A stretch of 64,000 nt of DNA from Pelargonium tetragonum. Lineage: Eukaryota > Streptophyta > Magnoliopsida > Geraniales > Geraniaceae. A program made the position numbers and the translations under genes. The notes beneath the pieces were generated by a model, which ran no database searches, had not been told where the DNA came from, and saw only the letters and a list, made by a program, of their open reading frames with translations. Shown here piece after piece: positions 25,452-36,917 of this stretch. Position 1 is the stretch's first letter, and every line of letters begins with the position of its first letter. Location: assembly GCA_036897445.1 (NCBI GenBank), contig JAYMTL010000075.1:1-64000 (forward strand), in the 5' to 3' direction.

Positions 25452-25497
25452 CCTATTAGTATTTAATCTGCTATATTACCTATTGAGCTATACGTCT
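25452..25497 (-). pseudogene. Truncated trnK-like fossil
   Basis: On the minus strand, ACGTATAGCTCAATAGGTAA and the bases after it follow the 5' two thirds of the intact trnK at 66-138 (GTATAGCTCAATTGGTAGAG). The match continues through a degraded anticodon arm with ATTAAAT and CTAATAGG in place of TTTTAATCTAATGG. No T arm or 3' acceptor follows. It reads as a partial, decayed duplicate of trnK. Confidence 0.48.
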
Positions 25498-25950
25498 AAC
25501 CGAATCCTGTCAAGGAAAGGCCGACTTAACAAAAGGCAAGGAGTTTTAAACAAAGAGGCCCTTAATCTTGATCTTGAAACCAGGGAATCCTTAAGTATAC
25601 TCTTATAAAATAGAAAAGCATCCACTGCGACAGATCATTTTCCTTAACAACTAAGTGCAAAGGGGGTAAAAGATAAAATTTCCGCACAACGAAGGGGCAT
25701 TTCCGGATTCTAAATTGGGTTTTTATTGAGTAACTCTCTTCAATTACCCCGCTCTTGGTATAGCTCAAAAAAGCAAAAAGTTGCTAAAACTTTAGTTATG
25801 CCTGTTTGGTCGTGGTATATAGAAAAGAAAATTTCTTAAATACTCCGAAGCAAGATAAAAAAGTAACTATGACTTATTGTAAGACCCCTGTACTAAATAA
25901 AGTCGAAGTATCCCGGTATAGACTTTAGGTTAGAATTTAAATACTTAACG

Positions 25951-25981
25951 CGACGCTAGCCTATCATTATGGCACTACTAA
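25951..25981 (+). repeat. 31-bp perfect inverted repeat, left arm
   Basis: CGACGCTAGCCTATCATTAT plus the next 11 bases is the exact reverse complement of 27271-27301. On the inner side the arm is followed directly by copy 6 of the 14-bp motif (25983-25996). With the right arm it bounds a 1351-bp segment. Confidence 0.85.
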
Positions 25982-25982
25982 T

Positions 25983-25996
25983 TTAATTACATTACC
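25983..25996 (-). repeat. 14-bp motif GGTAATGTAATTAA, abutting inverted repeat
   Basis: An exact minus-strand copy, AAGGTAATGTAATTAAATTA, overlapping the inner edge of the left inverted-repeat arm by its flank. This is the only copy joined to another recognisable repeat. Confidence 0.65.
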
Positions 25997-26508
25997 TTGT
26001 GCCTTAAACTTTATATAGCTTGGCATACGGCTTCCTAGGAGAATATAACAAAGTAAACACCAAAAACCTATTCAGTAACTAAACTCTTAGTTTTCATTTT
26101 ATCTCTAACAAAATTCTTATATAACCAGAATAGGGTCTCTTACATGCTGCTTTCAAAAGGAAAACCTGACACTTATGATTTTTATTGAGAATCTACCTTT
26201 AGCCTATAATTTAACTAAAACATCTGACCTCAAAATAATCAACATATAAAGATAAAGAAACTTATTACAGGCATTTATCGACTACTTGCTCTAGGGCGCA
26301 AAAAAAGACAGGATAGGCATAGGTTCTAAAAAGTCATTAACACTTTCCCGAAAGCCTTTTTCTTATTTATGAACTCGATTTACAAGGAGCACTCTCATTA
26401 ATAGCGAGGATTTAAGACACCAGGATCCTAAATCTTTTTCGAGGAAATCGCGGGTTCTTAAGTAAGTGAATACTAGATTCTAAAAAACTCCTTCAAAAAG
26501 GACACTTT

Positions 26509-26784
26509 ATGCTTTTTGAACCCACGACCTACGTTTCAATTGTATTTCATTTAGATTTACCTAATATAAACTTGATTTCAAATTCGGGTAATAGAGGCCC
26601 TTTGTACTATATTCATTTACTAATTTACTGGATTTTAAGAGTTACAGATAAAGAATTCCTAAGTATCTTACTCTTAAATAAGCCTTGGTTGGATATTCCG
26701 GATATATTATGGTCAATTTCTTTTCTTTTTATTGGGTATTCCTGGTTAGCACTTAGTCCGAAATATATTAACATATTAAATTAA
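26509..26784 (+). CDS. Open frame of 91 codons inside the inverted-repeat segment
   Basis: ATG to TAA. The predicted product is hydrophobic in its second half (ILWSISFLFIGYSWLAL could span a membrane) and has no motif I know. It is noted because it lies inside the segment bounded by the 31-bp inverted repeat and is the longest frame there. Its length is within what chance allows, so a real gene is doubtful. Confidence 0.13.
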   Translation: MLFEPTTYVSIVFHLDLPNINLISNSGNRGPLYYIHLLIYWILRVTDKEFLSILLLNKPWLDIPDILWSISFLFIGYSWLALSPKYINILN

Positions 26785-27116
26785 GGAAAAGGATTTCTTA
26801 AGTATTCTTAAGTAGAAAGCCCCTAAAAAAGGGCAATCCCGCTGTGCAAGAGCTTCATACCAATTCTCGAGGTAGAATACCCAAGTCGACAAAATTTCGC
26901 GGGTTCGAAGCCTCATCGCTTGCAGGTTAAACAGACATACAATTTCTCCATTCTTATAAACGAGTCGATTAAATATAAGGTGCATTTCCTCATAAAAAAC
27001 TTAAGAAGGGTTTCCTTTTGGCCCAATCTTTTCGGATAAACTTCTAGGAAATGCCATTGCCTTAGTAAACCGAAGTTGCCCACACAGTTTTATTAACCCT
27101 AATAAAGATCTGTGCG

Positions 27117-27258
27117 GTATTTCACTGAAAAAGTAACTGAATCGCAAAATTATAGAGTTATGCCACTATAAAGACTACACACTCATTCTAAGGCCAAAGC
27201 ACGTTAATGCGGATTCCCCATATTCATTTTACAAGAGTTTACCTCGGGTTTTTGTTAT
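27117..27258 (+). repeat. Repeat family D, copy 1
   Basis: Aligns with 40065-40219 over its whole length. The outer left part, GTATTTCACT...CATTCTAAGGCCA, keeps its order and spacing over about 80 bp. The outer right part, TTCATTT...AGAGTTTACC...GGTTTTTG, also matches. Identity is about 65-70% by eye. Between them, 27197-27216 (AAGCACGTTAATGCGGATTC) is the reverse complement of the matching piece in copy 2. The copy ends 12 bases before the right arm of the 31-bp inverted repeat. Confidence 0.6.
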
Positions 27259-27270
27259 GCTCCATTTAAT

Positions 27271-27301
27271 TTAGTAGTGCCATAATGATAGGCTAGCGTC
27301 G
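27271..27301 (-). repeat. 31-bp perfect inverted repeat, right arm
   Basis: Exact reverse complement of 25951-25981, starting TTAGTAGTGCCATAATGATA. Outside the arm (GATGGGAAG) no similarity to the outer flank of the left arm is seen, so the exact repeat ends sharply. Confidence 0.85.
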
Positions 27302-28080
27302 ATGGGAAGATTTAGTGATCCTTACTTTATGTTAGGGGCCCAAACTCCCGAGATTCTACTTAAGGTAAGTTTATACTTCAAAAAAAAGGAAAAGTCACAG
27401 GTTCCATTTTAAAGTGTGCTCTTAGAGAAAAAAAGCTTTTGTTAATTTTTAACTCTATAGAGATCTCGGGTGATGCGGCGGCATAAGAGTACTTCTAAAT
27501 TGTTAAGGAGCGTCTCTACTTTTCCCTAAAGTATCGAAGGACCTTAAGAGCTCGTTCTAAAGATTAAGTAACATTAATTTTCTTTATGTAATGTAAGCAG
27601 TAAGGAAACTCCTAGTTCCCAGCTTTAAAAGAAGCAATAATGTACCTTCTAGGGTAAGGTTTTTCTGGTAAAACTATATTTCTTTTAATACAGGCAGCCC
27701 CTTGGATTATAACTCTAGAAATATACATATTATATTTACAGAAAATTGTTAGATTTTTATGGATCCCTTATTTATTCTTATATAGTAGGAAGATTTTAAT
27801 CGAGATAGAGTTTTAGTTTGACTATGGAACTGCCGGCAGAATGACAAGTCTCCGCAAATCCTTTACTCGTTATGGTGAGTTTTCTTTATATTACCTTATA
27901 TTGAAATTGAAAATCCCCAAGCCCCTTAATCTTCTATTTATATTACAGGTAGAGAATAGGATATTAAGAAACTGAAAAGTAAAGCTTTCTGAGACTGGGA
28001 GAGTCATGAATCACAATTCTCTAGTAGCCCGAACGAACTAAAAAGATATTTTCTTTGTTTATAATTAAGAGTTCCTTATC

Positions 28081-28265
28081 TCTTCCTTAATAGCTAGAAT
28101 TTTCTAGGTCTTTGTACTATCTATTGTATTCCCTATCTTCTCTTCTAAGGTAAGTATGTAGGTAGTAGTAGAATCTGTATTATATAAGTCTATATTTGTA
28201 TTAGGTGTATTGTATATTAGAGTCTTATTGAGTTACTTATCTATCTTATCTAGCTATAAAGTCCA
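28081..28265 (-). repeat. Probable family A fragment
   Basis: A pyrimidine-rich plus strand with TATTGTATTCCCTATCTTCT, then GTAGTAGTAGAATC and TCTTATTGAGTTACTTATC, in the style of family A read on the minus strand. There is no GC core. The evidence is compositional plus short boxes. Confidence 0.3.
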
Positions 28266-28453
28266 ATAGTAAGCGATTCAAGAATTATATAATAAAATTT
28301 GGCGATAAACAGGCAAAACGTGAGGTACCTAAACTAACGATAAAAGAAAGAATTTTTTCAAAACCTGGGCATGCTTGATTTAATCCCTAAGCCTTTTATG
28401 AGCTTTTATTGATTGAAAAGTCTTTAAGTAAGGAGTTTCCGACAAAGAGATAA

Positions 28454-28467
28454 GGTAATGTAATTAA
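28454..28467 (+). repeat. 14-bp motif GGTAATGTAATTAA
   Basis: An exact copy in the context AAGGTAATGTAATTAAGAGC. The flanks resemble copy 1 at 6466, including a downstream GTTCCTTA. Confidence 0.65.
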
Positions 28468-28950
28468 GAGCCAAAAGGGGTTCCTTAGAAGAGTTTAGTA
28501 CTAAAATGGGGTAATTAAGTATATTGGTATTTCAAGTCTCCAATTCCAAAAAGTCAAGACAAAGAAACAATAAGGTTTCGTGTTCTACTTTTTTAGTATC
28601 CGAGGACTCGGTAAAAAGAGAAGTACCGTAGGAGAGCCTTAAGGTGGTTTTTTTCTTCCAAATCCGGTGAGTGCCGTAGAATTTTCTTAAAAAGTATACT
28701 CTATTAATTAGTAGATTTCAGACTCGGAAAAGAGGGAAGATAAAGAATAGACAAGTAACTGGACTCTTTGCAAGGTATAGAGAGTTTTCCTCTTCGTCGG
28801 GTACTTTCCCTTTTTGATTAACCAGACAGGAATGTTATAAGGTTAAGTCTATGATAACTAAAATAAAAAGTTATAATAGGGTTTCAAGGCATTAGGTACA
28901 GGATTTAGGGGATATAGGAAAGAGATTCTTACCGACGGAAGCGTTAACAA

Positions 28951-28964
28951 GGTAATGTAATTAA
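28951..28964 (+). repeat. 14-bp motif GGTAATGTAATTAA
   Basis: An exact copy preceded by GTTAACAA. ATTAACAAGGTAATTTCAA near 53341 looks like a further, more diverged relative sharing this upstream extension. Confidence 0.62.
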
Positions 28965-30058
28965 TTGTAGTTACTAGATAGTATATGCATGCACTATAAA
29001 ACCCATACCCAATTAATTTCTTATTCTTCTTTTTCTTATTTGTTTGACTTACTTGACTTAGCAGGAGCATTGGGAGTAGTAGTAAGCGCTATAGCAGCAG
29101 AGGCTGGGGCTTTTTGTGCTGTGGGAGTTGGAGCTTGTAAGAGTAGAAGCAGCACAGTTTTAGGGGTAAGGGGACTCCTCAAATTCTGAAACTTTGTAAA
29201 GTAATATTTAGGCAGTGCTTGCATCTTGTATCCAGAATATAACTGGGTTCATTTTTTATTTGTAGTAATTTCTTTTGGGTCTATTAGAGCTTTTACAAGG
29301 ATAGGAAGTAGGAGTTTTTATATGCGAAGGCATTTCCTTATTGAAAAATATATAGGCAATATTGCAGGGGTATGGCTTCTAGCATGGGTCCTTTTTCGAA
29401 ATTAAAGCAAGTAATGAAACTAAAGTCTTATAACTAGAGCTCCCGCTGTTACATCCTCTCGAAGCCTCTGCTATTCTTATCTACTCTAAAAGTTGGTAGA
29501 GCCTATAAATTTTAGTAAATCTAGCTAGGAAATGGGGTTACTTATCAATTAGTTAAAAAGTATAAGAGAAGCAAAAGAAACTCCTAATTTTGGTGTTATT
29601 GTTCAGGCATTTTTTGTTTACTAAAGTTAGGAGTTTTTTGTCAAAGTATTCTTAGCAGTGCTTTTCCTAAAAAATAATTTGAATTCAGGATAGAAAATGT
29701 AATGACACCGCAAAAAGTAGTCCGTTAATTAGAACTTTGCTGCTGCCCTCTCTTAGAACTTAGAGTTTCTTTCTATTTTCATTTCTTTATATAAGCTTCT
29801 TATCACAGGTTTTAGCATCACTGTAACTCCATGCTTTTTGTAAATTTTACTGCACTCCTTATAAACCACGGGAGCCTCGTCTTACTTAATTATTATAACT
29901 CTATACGTTTTGGCGACTCTCCATAGATTTAGCAGAATACAACAAAAAGAATTTATAAACGAGTTCTTACCTAGACCAACAAAACCTGTATAAAGACTCT
30001 ATATTGCCAAAACCAAATAAGGAATCTCAGAAATAAGATATATCAAAAGGAATAGCTA

Positions 30059-30072
30059 GGTAATGTAATTAA
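30059..30072 (+). repeat. 14-bp motif GGTAATGTAATTAA
   Basis: An exact copy in the context GCTAGGTAATGTAATTAAAG. No gene is adjacent. Three of the exact copies fall within 1.6 kb here (28454, 28951 and 30059), all on the plus strand. Confidence 0.65.
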
Positions 30073-30964
30073 AGGGATCTATGCACATTTATATATACCC
30101 CTTTTCTATTTAAAAACTTAAAAACCTCCCTTAGAGAAAGCTATCAGGGAACTCCTTATTAGATCTATGTTATCAAAGAGGTGCTCCTATTTAACTACAA
30201 AAGCCAGGTGTTTTGGAAAGATAAAATCCAGAAGTTTGATTAACCTTGAATATGGAATCTTCGATATAAGGCATATAAAGCGAATCCTCCTTGAGCATCA
30301 ATATAAGCAAGCAGCTCCTCGCTTATTCTGTACACAATGTTAGTGAGATGCTCTGTGAAAGTCTCAAGGTTAATCGCATTTGCTAAGATGGATGTAACAA
30401 GTTATATCCTAAGTAAAAAGATTGTAAGATTTCTTACATGCAATGCAATTCCGAACATTTATATAAATTGAATCTTTGGTTATATTACTAAATTGCCGAT
30501 AGATCTCTTATAGGGCTGAGTCAGGATGCTCTAATTACGGGGTAACCCTAATTCTATAAGGTCTCTTCGTTGGAAACTCATTAGGAATACAAACACAGGA
30601 ACGAACAGCAAAAAGAAATTCCCTATAGCTTAATCTTACCGAATATTGACTTCTGTCACTCTCTATCATTAGCTTTTAAGAGCTAGACTCCGTATCCCGG
30701 AATCCCTTATTGTACTGAAGATCTACCGTATCTTTATAATTTCGTCTTCATCCTCTAGCCTTTTCTTACTTGGGTCCCCTTCCTTACTACTATAAAACTG
30801 GTAAACAATCTGTACCGGAAACCAAAAACTTTCTTTAGCCCTAACTCCCATTTACTTAAATTTGCCTTGCTCCTACTCGTACAAATTAAACTAACAAGCG
30901 GAAACTCTTCCTAGAACCAAAAAATTGATAGGGAAACTTGCTTGACTTTTGTTCCTTATTTTTG

Positions 30965-31265
30965 GATTTTTAGAGTATATAAGTCTTCCTAGAATGTATT
31001 ATAGTTATGCTAGTTCTAATTACTCTAGTTTTTAATTAGTTAATAATGGAAGAATAGGTAGTAATAGATAGAAGAAGGATAGTTAGTAAGGCGTATTCCT
31101 ATTGTTCTTGCAGCTAGTCTTATTCGTGCCTATTTTAATATCTTCCCTCTACAGAAAGTTAGATTTACCTATACTTAATTAAGGTAGTTGTATACTGTAT
31201 TGTTTTTTTTTATAGTATTCTTTATACTTGTTATCTTAATACCTACAAGCTCTCTTACTTTTTTT
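30965..31265 (-). repeat. Composite repeat family A, body
   Basis: On the minus strand this carries TAACTATAATACATTCTAGG, matching TAACTATAAAACATTCTAGG in the copy at 37990-38165 with neighbouring AGAGTAA...ACTAG boxes conserved. It also has AGACTAGCTGCAAGAACAAT, matching the AGCTGCAA region of the 8405 copy. The GC core is missing. Good evidence of a shared repeat, with no coding potential. Confidence 0.55.
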
Positions 31266-33104
31266 ACTCTTATCCACCGGTAAAGTTCAACAAGAAAAGT
31301 AAGAACTCGAATAAGCTCATGTTAACAAGTATTGAAACCTGGTAGAGTACCATGAGAAGTAGCAACGTGTACATGGTTCAAGACCGATAGGTAGAAGAGA
31401 AGGGAGAGTACTTGACTTTCAAAATTAATGACTTACAAGATAAATCTTGCCTAAATTACAAGTCTTACTCTTTATCTGTGTTCTTGTCTTCTTTGTATTC
31501 TATGGAGGATCAGATCCTTGACTCTTGTTTGTTGTCAGTTGGTTCTTTCTGCTGAGGGTTTAGTGTTACCATATGCTTTTAGCTCTCCGCAAATACTAGG
31601 GCTTGTGGAATATTTAGCGGATTTTGCTTAGAAGCCCGCCTTTTGTGAAACTTGCTCTAGGTAAGTATATTTATACAGGGTTAAGTTCTTACATATATAT
31701 AATGTATCTCTCAGAAATAGGAGTCTATAATTTTCCTTTTGGGTCTTGCCTTGAATAGCACGAGTCTGTTATCTACCCCCTATCTTGAAACGGCTTTGCT
31801 TATAAATTTGTTTCTCTTTATATCTCGAGAGGTTTTGTTCGAAAAAAGTAAATTACATACCTTGCTGGGTGACATGGAGTTTTTTTAGAGTTAAAGTAAA
31901 GCCGAGAATATTCAAAAGTGGATTTCAGAAAAAGGGAGCACCCTTGTTATTACCGAGAATCTCGTACGGTTTCATCACTTTGCCTAGGAATTTTATGATA
32001 AAGGCTAACTGAACGTATGGAGTTAGGAAAAAAAAATAGCACTTATTTTACTGAATTAAGCTATAGAAAGATTTTTCATTTGAGAAACAACAAGGGAGCT
32101 GCTTACAAAAAGCGAGTTTTTCATTCTGCCTTTTTCAGTACCTTACCAAGATATTAGAACAAAGAGTTATTAAAAGCTAGAGCTATGAAAAACTTTTGAA
32201 ATCTTTAATATTCTATAACCAAAACTCTTACCCGGATTCTTTGAGCTTAGTCAAGACAAAAACTAAAACCATTAATTAAGAGTACTCAGTACAGGATATC
32301 CAATACTTTTAGTAAATTAACTTGTTCCCTTTTATTTAACTACTGACCGAAAGCACTTATAGGAAGACCCTGCAGTTGTAGCTGTACTTATGTTATGTTG
32401 TTACGGAACTTTTCTATTTTTAGTGAAAGATAGGAGACCGACCCATTCTACTTACTACTTAAATAAAGAGACTCAAGTGCCCTAGATATAACTAGCATTT
32501 TTCACAAAGGGTTACCTTTAATTTATAACTCAAAACTCGAGAAAAGAGTATTCACGAAGGACCTTTTCCCTTAACCAGGAATTAACCCTTTATTAAAGAT
32601 TTTTTTACAGAGCATCTTCTAAATAACTTAAATCCGGCGAGAGCTTAGTTTAGTATAGGTGTATAATGCCCTTTTTTTGTTAGTCACCTAGCAATTACAG
32701 AAAGAAAAAACTATATATCTATATTTATATCCTGCATCTTAAGGCTTTATTAATAATGAAAAAGAAACCAAAAGAAAGGTATCATTTCCTAACTAAATTC
32801 TTTTAGAAAAAGAGGTATCTTGGAAGAGCCTTGCAGGTATGCGTCACTATTCAAAATACGGATTACTTGTGAAATCTAGAACCTTTCAGCTCAATCAATA
32901 CGGAATTCTTAAGCCAGTCTAGTACTAAGTCTAGGTCACATAGCACTTTTTGGGAGTATAACTAATAAAGATTAAGAACAGCGCACCCCTTAAATTTCCG
33001 AACCGGGTTTATGTCTTTGCCTAAGTTAGCCTAAACGCAAGGTTGTTTCCCTAAGCAAATCTTTCCTTTTGTTAATTTAATAAGAGTTCTAAGGGGTTTC
33101 TATC

Positions 33105-33480
33105 CTCTACGTGCTAATAAAAGAATAACAAGAGTTACTATAACTATTACTAAAACTTAGATTAACCTACTCTATCTATAGATACAAGAATTCCTAACTA
33201 TAAAAGTACTTGAATCCACTTTATTTCAAGTGAACCCAGAAGAAAGGAACGGGCTGCAACAAGAGGACTCCTAATACAAGTATAGCTCTAAGGTTTAGCT
33301 ATAAAAGTTAGGAAAGCTAAAGAGGTTAAGAATAAAAATAAGTAATAGAATCTTCCCTATGAGTCTATAACTGGAATACTCCTACAAAACTACTATAGCT
33401 ACATTAGACAAAACCCTTATCTCTTATCCTTAAGTCCTTTTTTCTACTCTAAGAGGTCTAGTTCCTAAGACTCGTAAAAG
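33105..33480 (+). repeat. Probable family A copy, body only
   Basis: Contains AAGTATAGCTCTAAGGTTTA, then GCTATAAAAGTTAGG and AAGTAATAGAATCTTCC, with the same A/T-rich, TATAGCT-studded style as the plus-strand copies nearby. It lies immediately upstream of the cluster of copies with GC cores at 34.2-35.2 kb. Confidence 0.4.
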
Positions 33481-34166
33481 ACTCCTCAAGGGTGGGTAAG
33501 TGCGGTAGGTTTCCAATTCAGGATAAAATAAAGCTATTAAGAGAAAATACGGAATAAAATAGATAATATTAAGATAGAGAATAGAAGTCCGGGTAAAGCG
33601 CATGAGAAAGGTTTTAAGAAGAGAGTTTTAGGTATTGTGCATATGAAACAAGTTACGATGCAGAGTTTTTATGCGATTAGAAACTCGTATTCTTACCCAC
33701 TAGTAGCGGACTAATTTGTTAAATACGAAGCCTAATTGAGGGAATTTGAAGCTTTGGCTTTTATTTGAAAGGGAATCCCTACTTTTAGTTTATAGAACGG
33801 GTTACCGGAAAGCTACTGGAATCTTGTGGCAATAAAAGCAATTTTAGACATAAAACTGTCGCATTCTTCTATGTAGAATCTATACCCACTACCTCTTTTA
33901 TAAGAGTAGCCCGTAATTCCTGAAGTTTCTGTTTTAAAAGCAGCTCTATAAAGTAAGGGGTCTTTAGGAATTTCTCTTGGGTATATAGCAAAGTAAGGGT
34001 TTCCAGTACAAGGTGAAGGTAGTATACGATAGGAGTTGAACTCATTTTCTAGTAGCTATAGGTAAGAGTCTAGTCCTTAGGAGGAGTACGGATAAGAAAG
34101 GCAGTAAGAAGTTGGTGGGTGTTATAGTGTAAGTCAGTGTACCTAGGAATACCTAATACTACGCAT

Positions 34167-34440
34167 TACCTCGCTACGCTTCAGTCGGTAACATAGACTC
34201 TTTCTTATACTTATTAAGTTTGTTTACTCTACTATAAATAACTATAGAATAAACTAGAATACAATAAGCTACATTTCCTCTTTTACATTCTCTTTTCTCC
34301 TTTCCTTACTTATCTTAATCTTCTGACTTTAATAATCCTAATAAGAAAGAAGGTCTAGCTCATCATAAACAAGAAGTAACAATAAAGAAAATCCAATAAG
34401 CAAGTAAGGAAAGAAGAATAAAAAGAAGAGAAGAAGCCCT
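34167..34440 (+). repeat. Composite repeat family A, copy with GC core
   Basis: The core at 34167-34190 begins TTACCTCGCTACGCTTCAGT and ends CGGTAA. TTACC and GGTAA form a perfect 5-bp end stem. The body contains AACTATAGAATAAACTAGAA and CTACATTTCCT, aligning with ACTATAGAATA...CTACATTTCCT in the minus-strand copy at 48660-49060. This is the clearest copy of the core hairpin. Confidence 0.65.
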
Positions 34441-34484
34441 TACTTCCTTGTGTATCCATATGTACTCGTTAATATAGCATACAT

Positions 34485-34900
34485 TTACCTCCCTCCGTTA
34501 CACTTTGGTCAGTAATAGGGATTTCTTCCAAATATTTACAAGGGCCCTCCTTTTCGATAAGAACAAGAGAAAGAGGGATTACCCTTAACAGTGGAACTAC
34601 AATCACTAGAATACTAAACTACTAAAAAAAATCCCAAGATAATTTAAGGAGTAAGCAATACATTACATTAGCTAGGCCTAGATTAAGACAGCAATCTCCC
34701 CTATACTTATCTTTTCTCTTCTACGAACTCTTTTTGTATCTCTCCCCTCTCGTCTAGGTGGTATCTCTACTTACTTCTATTTCCTCTAAGACAATTCCCT
34801 TATACTTTTCTATTTCTAGCAGCTCCTATTTTTTTATAGCTTCTAAGAAACAAGTCATGAATAACAAAGAATAAAAGTCAAGAACAAGTAAGTCATAAAA
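34485..34900 (+). repeat. Composite repeat family A, copy with GC core
   Basis: Core TTACCTCCCTCCGTTACACT followed by TTGGTCAGTAA; the outer bases TTAC and GTAA can pair. Downstream are GATAAGAACAAGAGAAAGAG and later TAGCTTCTAAGAAACAAGTC. The latter matches the CTAAGAAACAAGTAAGTC box of the 8405 copy. Confidence 0.6.
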
Positions 34901-34960
34901 AAGATGGGTTATATTATATTTATATTATAGTATATGTACTATCTAGTATACTACTGGGAT

Positions 34961-35170
34961 TAACCTCCCTCGGATGCGCACACTCAGTCGGTTGGTAAGG
35001 ATGATTAATAAGGGACCCACTAAGTCAAAACTTCCTCAGCTATAAGCTACAGAGAACAAGAGGACCTTAAACTTATAAGAAACTAATACCATTCTAATTA
35101 TAAAGACATTATAGATATTCATTTCTATTACATAACAAAACTAAGTTTTATTAAGTTAAGAATCTATATC
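34961..35170 (+). repeat. Composite repeat family A, copy with GC core
   Basis: Core TTAACCTCCCTCGGATGCGC followed by ACACTCAGTCGGTTGGTAA. The body holds CTACAGAGAACAAGAGGACC. Its ACAGAGAACAAGAGG is identical in the minus-strand copy at 43085-43268, with a matching ACTTA nearby. Confidence 0.6.
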
Positions 35171-35567
35171 CGGTCTAAAAAAAGAATAGCAAAGAAATTC
35201 GTATCTGGGCTTGACTTTTCTGTACCTTACATCACAAAAAGAGGATCCCCTTTCTACTTTTCAAGTCAAGCTAGTATATCACAAGAGATAGTTGAATAAA
35301 AGAATTTCAAAGTTATCCTTTATTTAATTAAAAGGGGCTTGTGTCTTTCTATTATAACTGGGAGCCCTAAACTATAGCAAAAGGGCTTTCTACCTCTAGC
35401 GTATCCGAGTTTTTATAAAAAGTATGATAAAAGGGGTTTCTGTTTCAAGATTTTCGAGTATTCTGAAAAAAAAGGGAATTTTGTCTGTAAAAGAAAGGGC
35501 GGGTTACCCTATTCAAATGTTAATACTCGGCAAGGAGAATACTAAGGGCAATTTAGATTAATTTAAT

Positions 35568-35639
35568 GACGAAAAGACTTGAACCATAGCTTTCTTGTTA
35601 AAATGACTTCGCCTTACTGCTGCTCAATTTCTAACACCC
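35568..35639 (-). pseudogene. Decayed trnK-like fossil
   Basis: This 72-nt minus-strand stretch opens GGGTGTTAG (intact trnK opens GGGTGTATAG), has TTTTAAC at the anticodon-loop position and GGTTCAA at the T-loop position, with nearly native spacing. None of the stems pairs well. It is best read as an old copy of trnK that has lost function. The plus strand also carries GACGAAAAGAC, reminiscent of a conserved LSU rRNA segment, but nothing else of LSU rRNA is near. Confidence 0.42.
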
Positions 35640-36917
35640 GTTCGGATAAGAGAGAGCATGTACAAGTCGGCTAGATAAAAGTATACTTTATAAAAAATGC
35701 TCTATATTAAGTGATTGTGCTACTTTAATTTTAACTAAGTACCTTTTTCAAAAAAGAGTACACTTTGGATAAAATAGGCGTAAATAAAAATGAAAAAAGC
35801 TCGGTACTTCAAACTAAAATGTCTACCCCAAAAAACCCTTACCGGCAAGAACAACCCCTTTAAAGAGGGCCCTCTAGCTTTATAATAAGTTAACTTTTAG
35901 CTGCGAATCCTGCCTAGGAAGGTAAATCTATTCAATAAATTTTCATTTCGCCCCGAATTAGGGAGCTCGCGTAAGTAAAACCCCCACAAAAATAAACAAA
36001 GCGAAAGCCTACCCCAACCTATGTGCTTCAAAAGAGCTCTAGCACTTGGTGGAATTCCCGGATTAATATTTATAAACTATAAAACCTAATCTACTAACCT
36101 TGGGGCTCCCCTTTATATAGACTACAAATCCCCCACTATCGAAACTTAAAGCTAGTTAGTCACAGTATTATCGCACCTATTGCAAGTAAACACAAAGATT
36201 TTATGATAACCCTTTTTGCCCTAACAGTGGGAGCCTTAAAAGGAAACTTTATTTACTAATTCCCCGAAAACTTAACAGTTTTCCTTTTTATCTAAAAAAA
36301 AAATGGAAATTTCGGTGCATATGTACCAACTCCTTGTTGCAACTATAAAAGTGTATTTTTGCTATATGATAACTTTTCTTGCTGTTTCCCTTATAACTAA
36401 CTTCACGACTCGAAAAGTACTAACGCGATTTTTGTTTAGTTTAACCCTAGCCAAGTCCTCCCTTTTACTTTATATCTTGAAATTTCAAATTTTTACGTAG
36501 TAGATTTTCTTAAAAAGAGCACTTCCATTACTTCTCCTGTGTCCGAAACTAAATACCAAATCAAGATATACTAGGATATCATAAAACTGACTTTTTTAAC
36601 AAAAAGAGGTAAGCCTACTCAATGTAAAGTCAAAGTTTTTCCAAGCATATGCTTAAGGATTGAGCTACTTCAACTGCCTAATTTAAAGGTGCTAATCTAA
36701 CTTCAAAGAATGAAAGGCTTGCAAGTCCAGTTGCGACTACAGTAGAGTAGGGGGTCTCTAAGGAATTGACAAAGATAATATCACTCAAAATTTCCCAAGA
36801 AATGCTACGAGTGCTCTTTATGGGCCCTTTTGTTCCTTATCAGGAGGCTTCCCCGCTATATATTTAATTACTTACTTTTTGACCTATGAGCACACGCAAC
36901 ACTAACTTTCTACCTAT

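Noticed and set aside
28989-29224. Overlapping open frames on both strands with an Ala/Gly/Val-rich run, suggestive of ATP synthase subunit 9 or NADH dehydrogenase subunit 4L
   Set aside because: The Ala-rich run comes from a GCAGCAGAGGCTGGGGCT-like string, the surrounding residues match neither family, and the stretch looks like the family A body.
31331-31390. tRNA-like string CTGGTAGAGTACC...ATGGTTCAAGACC
   Set aside because: It has D-arm and T-loop look-alikes, but neither the T stem nor the acceptor ends pair and no isotype fits. Kept out of the feature list.
34000-34200. CTCGCTACGCTTCAGTCGG as a transcription terminator
   Set aside because: The hairpin has short ends and no T-run, and the same core recurs in many copies with an attached body, so a dispersed repeat is the better explanation.
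35560-35600. GACGAAAAGACTTGAACCATAGC as an LSU rRNA fragment
   Set aside because: Only about 11 bases resemble the conserved LSU segment, and no other rRNA motif is within range. The minus-strand trnK-fossil reading explains more of the sequence.
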